Origin: Flavobacterium antarcticum DSM 19726 | GTDB taxonomy: Bacteria; Bacteroidota; Bacteroidia; Flavobacteriales; Flavobacteriaceae | DNA length: 64,000 bases | NCBI RefSeq assembly: GCF_000419685.1 | Contig: NZ_ATTM01000001.1 | Span: 1-64,000 of the forward strand | Direction: 5' to 3' | Shown here: one piece after another, positions 57,606-64,000 of the stretch | Position numbering within the stretch: position 1 is the first letter of the stretch | Layout: the number at the start of each line of letters is the position of its first letter | Position numbers and translations under genes: made by a program | The notes under the pieces: model-generated | Databases searched by the model: none | What the model was told of the DNA's origin: nothing | What the model saw: only the letters and a program-made list of their open reading frames with translations

Positions 57606-59132
57606 ATGTACACATTTTCCAGCAGATTAAAAACGTTCGCTATCATCCTAATGGTATTAGGAGCTTTGGGTATAGTTTATGGTTTTTATATGGCACCTAA
57701 AACTACAGCAGACGTTGAAGCTATTTTAGAAAAAGAAGCTGCAGAACACCATGGTAGTCATGCTGCAACAGAAACACACAATACAGCTACAGAAACGCAC
57801 ACGACTACGAAAGAACAGACGGAAACAGGACATCATGCAACTAACGATGCAACTATGGCTGATACGGTTCATGCAGATACAATTGCAATTACGCCAGTCG
57901 CGGATACACATCACGACGCTCAAGTAGTAACTTCTGTAGCCAAAACGTCTGACATTACTACGTCGACTAAAGCAGTTGGGCATGAAGTGCATGACGCACA
58001 TGCAGACCACGAAAAACATTTAAACCATGTTTTGCACCAATTACAAAACAAACCATGGGCAGCGCTTTATGTGGCTTGTATCTTTATGATGTTAATTGCA
58101 TTAGGAGTTTTAGCGTTCTATGCAATTCAGCAAGTTTCTCAAGCTGGATGGTCTCCAGTATTGTTTAGAGTGATGCAAGGAATTTCATCTTATTTACCAG
58201 TAGGTTCTGTGATTTTCTTTATCTTATTGGTATTGTCAGGTTTACATTTCAATCACTTATTTGTTTGGATGAATGAAGGTGTAGATGTTATAGGTCATGA
58301 AAATTACGATGCATTAGTTGCAGGAAAAACCGGATATCTAAATGTACCAGCTTGGTTAATTAGAGCTGCTATTTTCTTAATTGGTTGGAATTTGTACCAC
58401 TACTTTTCAAAAAGAAACTGTTTGTTGCAAGATGATGCAACTGATAATTTATATTACAAGAAAAACTTCAATATTTCTGCAGCATTCTTGGTATTCTTTA
58501 TTGTAACGGAATCTATCATGTCATGGGATTGGATTATGTCAGTAGATCCTCACTGGTTTAGTACTTTGTTTGGATGGTATGTTTTTGCAAGTTTCTTTGT
58601 AAGCGGAATCACAGTAATTGCTTTAGTTGCAGTTTACATGAAATCACGTGGATATTTAGAATTTGTAAACACAAGTCACATTCACGATTTAGCAAAATTT
58701 ATTTTTGGAATGAGTATTTTCTGGACGTATTTATGGTTCTCTCAATTTATGTTGATTTGGTATTCAAATATTCCAGAAGAAGTAACGTACTTCATCACTA
58801 GAATTGAAGATTATAACTTACCATTCTTTGGTATGTTAGTTTTAAACTTTGTGTTCCCAGTATTGATTTTAATCAATACCGATTTCAAACGTTTAACATG
58901 GATTATTGTAATGGCTGGTATTATTATTTTATCAGGTCATTATATTGACTTCTACAACATGATCATGCCTGCTACTGTGGGAGACAGATGGTTCATTGGT
59001 GTTTCTGAGATTGGGTCTTTAATGTTCTTTATAGGTTTGTTTATTATGGTTGTGTTTACAGCACTTACTAAATCTCCTTTACTGCCAAAACGAAATCCAC
59101 TGATCGAGGAAAGTAAGCATTTTCATTATTAA
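57606..59132 (+). CDS. actF: Alternative complex III subunit ActF with His-rich loop
   Basis: A 508-aa NrfD-related membrane protein, the second quinol-side core subunit, with about ten helices. An N-terminal helix (about 10-28) is separated from the rest by a loop of about 100 residues (about 41-150) rich in His, Thr and Ala, with 17 histidines between residues 48 and 144. The rest matches ActF (VSQAGWSPVLFRVMQGISSYLPVGS, YNLPFFGMLVLNFVFPVLIL). The loop may bind metal or simply be a linker; coxA and actC also have His-rich ends here. Confidence 0.93.
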   Translation: MYTFSSRLKTFAIILMVLGALGIVYGFYMAPKTTADVEAILEKEAAEHHGSHAATETHNTATETHTTTKEQTETGHHATNDATMADTVHADTIAITPVADTHHDAQVVTSVAKTSDITTSTKAVGHEVHDAHADHEKHLNHVLHQLQNKPWAALYVACIFMMLIALGVLAFYAIQQVSQAGWSPVLFRVMQGISSYLPVGSVIFFILLVLSGLHFNHLFVWMNEGVDVIGHENYDALVAGKTGYLNVPAWLIRAAIFLIGWNLYHYFSKRNCLLQDDATDNLYYKKNFNISAAFLVFFIVTESIMSWDWIMSVDPHWFSTLFGWYVFASFFVSGITVIALVAVYMKSRGYLEFVNTSHIHDLAKFIFGMSIFWTYLWFSQFMLIWYSNIPEEVTYFITRIEDYNLPFFGMLVLNFVFPVLILINTDFKRLTWIIVMAGIIILSGHYIDFYNMIMPATVGDRWFIGVSEIGSLMFFIGLFIMVVFTALTKSPLLPKRNPLIEESKHFHY

Positions 59133-59150
59133 TATTAAAAGAAGAAACAG

Positions 59151-60287
59151 ATGACAAGTTTGTTGGTAATTATAGTTTTAGTTCTCTTAGCTATTGCAAT
59201 TTGGCAATTGACTAAAATATTCGATTTGACTCAAGTGGGTCATGCAACACTTAATGCACAAGTAGCGAATAACAATGATAACAAAGTACAAGGGTATATA
59301 ATGTTTGCTTTTATAGCATTTCTATATATATTCATGATTTATGGTTTGATTGTTTGGGGTCCATTGGTTCTTGATAATCCCGCTTCTGAGCATGGTGGTG
59401 ATGTGGACTTCTTAATGAATATGACTTGGGTAGTAATTTTTATCGTTCAGTTCATTACACAATTATTGCTGCATTATTTTGCATTCAAATACAGAGGCAC
59501 AAAAGATGGAAAAGCATTATACTTTGCAGATAATAATCGATTAGAATTTATTTGGTCAGTTATTCCAGCAATCGTTTTGGCAGGTTTAATTCTTTACGGA
59601 CTTTATGCATGGACAAATATTATGTTTGTTAATGAAGACGAAGAAGATGTGATTGTTATTGAGTTGTATGCAAAGCAATTTGGATGGGAAGCACGTTATG
59701 CTGGTGAGGATAATGTTTTGGGTAAAGCCAACGTTAGATACATCGCTGGTATTAATACTTTAGGTGTTGACATGGGTGATGAAAATGCACAAGATGATAA
59801 GATGGCAACTGAATTACACCTTCCAAAAGGAAAAAAAGTGTTGTTCAAAATGCGTTCTCAAGATGTATTGCACTCTGCATACATGCCGCACTTTAGAGCT
59901 CAGATGAACTGCGTTCCTGGAATGGTAACTCAGTTTGCATTTATTCCTACGCTAACTACGGAAGAATATAGAATGATTCCTAAAATAGTAGATAAAGTAG
60001 CCAACATCAATAAATTAAGAACAAAGCACAGTTTAGAGTTGACTGCAGAAGGAAAAGTAGCACTTGATCCTTATGAATTTGATTATCTTTTACTTTGTAA
60101 TAAAATTTGTGGATCTTCTCATTACAACATGCAAATGAAAATTGTGGTTGATACACCAGAAGATTACAAAGCGTGGTTGGCTGCAATTCCAACAATGAGT
60201 CAACAAATGAAAGATGCAGCTCCACCAGTTGAAGAAGCAGCTCCAGTGATGAATGCTGAAGCACCAATCGTTGTACTTGCAAACTAA
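59151..60287 (+). CDS. coxB: Cytochrome c oxidase subunit II
   Basis: A 378-aa subunit with two extra N-terminal helices before the usual pair, then a CuA cupredoxin domain. The CuA ligands are His241 (DVLHSAYMPHF), Cys316, Cys320, His324 and Met327 (CNKICGSSHYNM). The residue between the cysteines that often is Glu reads Lys here, but its role is through its backbone carbonyl, so CuA should form. No fused cytochrome c is present, so electrons come from ActE/ActA. Confidence 0.95.
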   Translation: MTSLLVIIVLVLLAIAIWQLTKIFDLTQVGHATLNAQVANNNDNKVQGYIMFAFIAFLYIFMIYGLIVWGPLVLDNPASEHGGDVDFLMNMTWVVIFIVQFITQLLLHYFAFKYRGTKDGKALYFADNNRLEFIWSVIPAIVLAGLILYGLYAWTNIMFVNEDEEDVIVIELYAKQFGWEARYAGEDNVLGKANVRYIAGINTLGVDMGDENAQDDKMATELHLPKGKKVLFKMRSQDVLHSAYMPHFRAQMNCVPGMVTQFAFIPTLTTEEYRMIPKIVDKVANINKLRTKHSLELTAEGKVALDPYEFDYLLLCNKICGSSHYNMQMKIVVDTPEDYKAWLAAIPTMSQQMKDAAPPVEEAAPVMNAEAPIVVLAN

Positions 60288-60332
60288 TAGATAGTAAATC
60301 TCTATATTTAATAAAAAATTAAATTAAAAAAT

Positions 60333-62123
60333 ATGTCAGTAGAAGGACACATTCACGATCACGAAGAAGTACACCACCATAAAGAAACTTTTATAACAAA
60401 GTATATCTTTAGTATTGATCATAAAATGATTGCCAAACAATACTTGATTACAGGTATTATCATGGGAATTATTGGTGTTGGTATGTCAATGCTTTTCAGA
60501 ATGCAGTTGGCTTGGCCAGAAGAAGCATTCGGTGTTTTCAAATTCTTCTTAGGTGAAAAATTTGCTCCAGGAGGAGTGATGAAAAATGACGCTTACCTAG
60601 CTTTGGTTACCATTCACGGAACAATCATGGTATTTTTCGTACTGACGGCCGGACTAAGTGGTACGTTTAGTAATTTACTGATACCACTTCAAATTGGTGC
60701 ACGAGATATGGCATCTGGTTTCATGAACATGATTTCATATTGGATGTTTTTCGTTTCAGCAGTAATTATGATTGCATCATTATTTGTTGAATCAGGACCT
60801 GCATCTGCCGGATGGACCATTTATCCGCCACTTTCTGCATTGCCTCAAGCAATTCCAGGTTCAGGAACGGGTATGACTTTATGGTTGATTTCCATGGCTA
60901 TATTTATCGCATCTTCATTAATGGGATCTTTAAATTACGTAGTTACTGTAATCAACTTGCGTACGAAAGGGATGTCAATGACACGTTTGCCTTTGACAAT
61001 TTGGACATTCTTCGTAACGGCAATTATTGGTATCGTTTCGTTCCCGGTTCTTTTATCTGCAGCTTTGTTGTTGATCATGGATAGAAGTTTTGGTACTTCA
61101 TTCTTCTTATCTGATATTTATATTGCTGGAGAAGTATTGCATTACCAAGGTGGTTCACCAGTTTTGTTTGAACACTTATTTTGGTTCTTAGGTCACCCAG
61201 AAGTTTATATCGTTATTTTACCTGCAATGGGTATTGTTTCTGAAATTTTAGCGACAAATTCACGTAAACCAATTTTCGGTTACCGTGCGATGATTGCTTC
61301 TGTTTTAGCAATTGCATTCTTGTCAACAATCGTTTGGGGACACCACATGTTTATTTCAGGAATGAATCCATTTTTAGGTTCTGTATTTACATTCACCACT
61401 TTGTTGATTGCAATTCCATCGGCTGTAAAAGCGTTTAACTGGATTACAACTTTATGGAGAGGAAACCTGCAATTGAATCCTGCAATGTTATTCTCTATCG
61501 GAATGGTGTCTACTTTTATCTCGGGTGGGTTAACAGGAATTATTCTTGGAGATTCAACTTTGGATATCAACGTTCACGATACGTATTTCGTTATCGCTCA
61601 CTTTCACTTAGTAATGGGTATTTCTGCTCTTTACGGGATGTTTGCCGGAATCTACCACTGGTTCCCAAGAATGTTCGGTCGAATGATGAATAAAAATCTT
61701 GGTTACATTCACTTTTGGGTAACTGCAGTCTGTGCTTACGGAGTGTTTTTCCCAATGCACTTTATCGGATTAGCAGGATTACCAAGACGTTATTATACAA
61801 ATACGAACTTTCCGCTTTTTGATGATTTGCAAAACGTAAACGTTTTAATTACCATCTTTGCGTTAATTGGTGGAGCATTTACACTTGTATTTTTATGGAA
61901 CTTCTTTTACAGTATTTTCTACGGTGAAAAAGCAGTTCAAAATCCATGGAAATCTACAACTTTAGAATGGACGGCTCCAGTAGAACACATTCACGGAAAC
62001 TGGCCAGGTGAAATTCCAGAAGTACACCGTTGGGCTTACGATTACAGTAAACCAGGATGGGAAGTAGATTTTGTACCTCAAAATATTCCAATGAAAGAAG
62101 GTGAAGAAGTGTTAAACCACTAA
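60333..62123 (+). CDS. coxA: Cytochrome c oxidase subunit I (haem-copper oxidase)
   Basis: A 596-aa haem-copper oxidase subunit with 12-13 helices. The haem and CuB ligands are present: GHPEVYIVILPAMG (CuB His with cross-linked Tyr), WGHHMFISGMNP and HDTYFVIAHFHLVMG. The N-terminus is His-rich (GHIHDHEEVHHHKE). It reduces oxygen to water and pumps protons. Subunit III is not in the window. The gene closes the operon before a UUCG-loop terminator. Confidence 0.97.
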   Translation: MSVEGHIHDHEEVHHHKETFITKYIFSIDHKMIAKQYLITGIIMGIIGVGMSMLFRMQLAWPEEAFGVFKFFLGEKFAPGGVMKNDAYLALVTIHGTIMVFFVLTAGLSGTFSNLLIPLQIGARDMASGFMNMISYWMFFVSAVIMIASLFVESGPASAGWTIYPPLSALPQAIPGSGTGMTLWLISMAIFIASSLMGSLNYVVTVINLRTKGMSMTRLPLTIWTFFVTAIIGIVSFPVLLSAALLLIMDRSFGTSFFLSDIYIAGEVLHYQGGSPVLFEHLFWFLGHPEVYIVILPAMGIVSEILATNSRKPIFGYRAMIASVLAIAFLSTIVWGHHMFISGMNPFLGSVFTFTTLLIAIPSAVKAFNWITTLWRGNLQLNPAMLFSIGMVSTFISGGLTGIILGDSTLDINVHDTYFVIAHFHLVMGISALYGMFAGIYHWFPRMFGRMMNKNLGYIHFWVTAVCAYGVFFPMHFIGLAGLPRRYYTNTNFPLFDDLQNVNVLITIFALIGGAFTLVFLWNFFYSIFYGEKAVQNPWKSTTLEWTAPVEHIHGNWPGEIPEVHRWAYDYSKPGWEVDFVPQNIPMKEGEEVLNH

Positions 62124-62145
62124 TCAGCTCCCTTTAAAAGATAAA

Positions 62146-62171
62146 ATTCCTGCTTCGGCAGGTTTTTTTTT
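62146..62171 (+). terminator. Terminator of the respiratory operon
   Basis: CCTGC (62149-62153) and GCAGG (62158-62162) close a TTCG tetraloop, followed by nine T. Confidence 0.9.
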
Positions 62172-62204
62172 GCCCAATTTTTCTTTATCTTTAAATCAAA
62201 AACA

Positions 62205-62486
62205 ATGAACGAAGTAAAATTAAATACCGAAAAAAACCGTTTTGAATTAGTTGTGGAAGATGCAACGGCGATTATTGAATTTGAAAAACTAGAGCCAAAT
62301 ATTCTAGACTTAACACACACAGAAGTGCCAAAAGAACTTTCTGGTAAAGGTGTCGGTTCTAAATTAGTTTCAGGAACATTACAGTACATTCGGGATAATA
62401 ACTTAAAATTAATTCCTTCCTGTTCTTTTGTTGAAGGATATATTGAAAAACATTCGGAATGGAACGATTTGATTTCTGAGAAATAA
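62205..62486 (+). CDS. Small GNAT-fold N-acetyltransferase (YjdJ type)
   Basis: A 93-aa minimal GNAT protein of the YjdJ/GCN5-related type. The acetyl-CoA loop is visible: LDLTHTEVPKELSGKGVGSKLVSGTL, then IPSCSFVEGYIEKHSEW. These tiny GNATs act on unknown small substrates. A TATCTTTA box at 62186-62193 probably drives the gene. Confidence 0.88.
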   Translation: MNEVKLNTEKNRFELVVEDATAIIEFEKLEPNILDLTHTEVPKELSGKGVGSKLVSGTLQYIRDNNLKLIPSCSFVEGYIEKHSEWNDLISEK

Positions 62487-62525
62487 TCGAAATTAACTTT
62501 AGCACTTTCTAACAGTACCTTTACT

Positions 62526-62533
62526 TATCTTTG
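62526..62533 (+). promoter_or_regulatory. -7 box (TATCTTTG) for ruvB
   Basis: TATCTTTG matches TAnnTTTG and ends only 4 bases before the ruvB ATG at 62538, so the transcript is probably leaderless or starts inside the first codons. Confidence 0.6.
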
Positions 62534-62537
62534 CCAA

Positions 62538-63560
62538 ATGAATGAAAATTTAGATCCTACAAATTCAGGTTTCAATCCCGAAGAACTCGATATCGAGAAA
62601 AAGCTTCGGCCGCTCTCGTTTGATGATTTCGCAGGTCAAGACCAAATTTTAGATAATTTAAAAGTGTTTGTGCAAGCGGCAAACTTACGAGACGAAGCAC
62701 TTGATCATACTTTGTTTCATGGTCCTCCAGGTTTGGGTAAAACCACATTGGCAAATATTCTTGCGAACGAACTGGGTGTTGGGATTAAAATTACCTCAGG
62801 TCCAGTTTTAGACAAGCCCGGCGATTTAGCTGGATTGCTTACAAATCTTGAAGAACGTGATGTGCTTTTCATTGACGAGATTCATCGCTTGAGTCCTATT
62901 GTGGAAGAATACCTTTATTCGGCGATGGAAGATTTCAAAATTGATATTATGATTGAATCGGGACCAAATGCGAGAACCGTTCAACTTAATTTAAATCCTT
63001 TTACGCTAGTTGGTGCAACCACACGTTCGGGACTCCTTACCGCTCCAATGCGAGCTCGTTTCGGAATTCAAAGCCGACTCCAATATTACAATCGTGAACT
63101 ATTGACTACAATTGTTGAGCGAAGTTCGTCTATTCTCAAAATGCCTATTACGTATGAAGCTGCATTGGAAATTGCAGGACGAAGCCGCGGAACACCGCGT
63201 ATTGCAAATGCATTACTTAGACGTGTTCGGGATTTTGCGCAAATCAAAGGAAATGGTTCCATCGATATTGAAATTGCACAATTTTCGCTAAAGGCGTTAA
63301 ATGTGGATGCACACGGATTGGACGAAATGGACAATAAAATTCTGCATACCATTATTGATAAATTCAAAGGTGGTCCTGTTGGTCTGTCCACTTTGGCAAC
63401 AGCCGTTTCAGAAAGTAGCGAAACCATTGAGGAAGTATACGAACCCTTTTTGATCCAAGAAGGTTTCATTATGAGAACACCTCGTGGCCGCGAAGTAACA
63501 GAAAAAGCTTATACACATTTGGGGAAATTGAATTTAAAAATTCAGGGAGGACTTTTTTAG
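62538..63560 (+). CDS. ruvB: Holliday junction branch-migration ATPase RuvB
   Basis: A 340-aa RuvB with the AAA+ motifs Walker [10 protein letters not shown], Walker [10 protein letters not shown], sensor LVGATTRSG and arginine finger block [11 protein letters not shown], and the winged-helix end ([27 protein letters not shown]). The start used begins [12 protein letters not shown]. It drives branch migration of recombination junctions with RuvA. Confidence 0.97.
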   Translation: MNENLDPTNSGFNPEELDIEKKLRPLSFDDFAGQDQILDNLKVFVQAANLRDEALDHTLFHGPPGLGKTTLANILANELGVGIKITSGPVLDKPGDLAGLLTNLEERDVLFIDEIHRLSPIVEEYLYSAMEDFKIDIMIESGPNARTVQLNLNPFTLVGATTRSGLLTAPMRARFGIQSRLQYYNRELLTTIVERSSSILKMPITYEAALEIAGRSRGTPRIANALLRRVRDFAQIKGNGSIDIEIAQFSLKALNVDAHGLDEMDNKILHTIIDKFKGGPVGLSTLATAVSESSETIEEVYEPFLIQEGFIMRTPRGREVTEKAYTHLGKLNLKIQGGLF

Positions 63561-63616
63561 GAGAAGGAAGATGGAAGAAGGAAGGTAAGGAACAACTTGA
63601 TTAATTTAGATAGGAG

Positions 63617-63970
63617 ATGAGTTTTAAATTCGAGAAATTAATTATTTGGCAGAAAGCGATGGATTTAGGAGAAGAGATCCATAGTTTGTCGCATATCTTT
63701 CCTAAAAGTGAAATGTATAATCTATCGTCGCAAATAGTAAGAGCATCGGATTCAATTGCCTTGAATATTTCTGAAGGAAGTATTGGACAATCTAAAGCTG
63801 AATTTGGAAGATTTCTTGGATATGCAATACGGTCAATTGCTGAAGTTGTTACTTGTTTGTATAAAGCGAAAAGAAGAAATTATATTACGGAAGTGCACTT
63901 TCTTACCCTATATAATGATTGTTTTAACCTGATGAATATGTCAATAGCATTCAAATCTCAACTTAAATAG
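63617..63970 (+). CDS. Four-helix-bundle protein (23S rRNA IVS family)
   Basis: A 117-aa four-helix-bundle protein of the S23/IVP family, first described from intervening sequences in 23S rRNA genes. The typical opening FEKLIIWQKAMDLGEEIHSL and the block SIALNISEGSIGQSKAEFGRFL are present. No rRNA gene is nearby, so here it is a free-standing member; such copies are frequent in Bacteroidetes and of unknown role. Confidence 0.9.
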   Translation: MSFKFEKLIIWQKAMDLGEEIHSLSHIFPKSEMYNLSSQIVRASDSIALNISEGSIGQSKAEFGRFLGYAIRSIAEVVTCLYKAKRRNYITEVHFLTLYNDCFNLMNMSIAFKSQLK

Positions 63971-64000
63971 GTCGTCAATCGGTCTACTGTGCTTCTAACT

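Noticed and set aside
57606-58055. Possible frameshift or assembly error in the His/Thr-rich part of ActF
   Set aside because: The frame is open throughout and the flanking helices match ActF on both sides, so it reads as a genuine insertion.
63617-63970. Marker of an rRNA intervening sequence
   Set aside because: The four-helix-bundle gene is not near any rRNA gene here; it is a free-standing member.

Overview
The window looks like a chromosomal segment of a low-G+C Bacteroidota, most likely Flavobacteriaceae and probably Flavobacterium or a close relative. The evidence is: promoters of the Bacteroidetes type (TTTG, 17-19 bp, then TAnnTTTG) in front of many genes; proteins with C-terminal type IX secretion sorting domains; an alternative complex III plus cytochrome oxidase cluster; a TPP-riboswitch TonB receptor; DUF2723 and DUF3127 proteins; and family-typical versions of polA, nusA, infB, rpsB and tsf. 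No rRNA operon and no CRISPR array are present. Two tRNA genes (Ala-GGC and Gln-UUG) are present.

Layout. 1-3742 is the end of a small integrated element next to the 3' end of tRNA-Ala: a tyrosine recombinase gene cut by an IS3-family insertion that runs off the left edge, a DUF3987 P-loop protein, an excisionase-like HTH protein, a 276-aa unknown, and two sets of short direct repeats. 3940-9011 holds a large type IX-secreted choice-of-anchor/PKD protein, a crotonase-family enzyme and a phosphopantetheinyl transferase. 9012-10355 (minus) is a group III truncated haemoglobin with a small membrane protein; behind them is a Crp/Fnr regulator, with a perfect Crp-spaced palindrome directly upstream of the haemoglobin promoter. 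10451-12816 carries GGGP synthase, a PnuC-type transporter and ArfB in an overlapping operon, then a ParE-type toxin-antitoxin pair. 12888-15278 is a TPP riboswitch with its TonB-dependent receptor. 15499-25210 is mixed: lipoproteins, greA-HIT, a GLUG-repeat type IX cargo, a histidine kinase, a flavin reductase, a DUF3127 protein, aat, a duplicated secreted-protein pair and tag.

25562-28485 (minus) is the rplM-rpsI-rpsB-tsf ribosomal cluster. 28877-39143 contains a LacI regulator, polA, a propeller/LytS-type kinase with its LytTR regulator, a metallophosphoesterase, a thioredoxin-fold protein lacking both redox cysteines, and a polysaccharide deacetylase. 39226-42429 is a DUF2723 (TMEM260-like) membrane protein, followed by tRNA-Gln, a membrane protein/PRC-barrel pair and a universal stress protein. 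45244-49940 is rimP-nusA-infB, preceded by a terminator-like leader hairpin. 50625-62123 is the respiratory operon actABCDEF-coxBA, which would carry electrons from menaquinol through alternative complex III to a CuA-type oxidase. GNAT, ruvB and a four-helix-bundle protein close the window.

No wholly new multi-gene system was recognised. The most interesting signals are regulatory or structural. They are: terminator-like hairpins at the 5' ends of both greA and rimP-nusA-infB transcripts; three copies of a flavobacterial hairpin repeat; the Crp-type operator placed for class II activation of the haemoglobin operon; a riboswitch whose P1 strand is shared with a 13-bp hairpin; iteron-like repeats in the integrated element; and a tRNA-Ala with an acceptor-stem mismatch at the putative attachment site.
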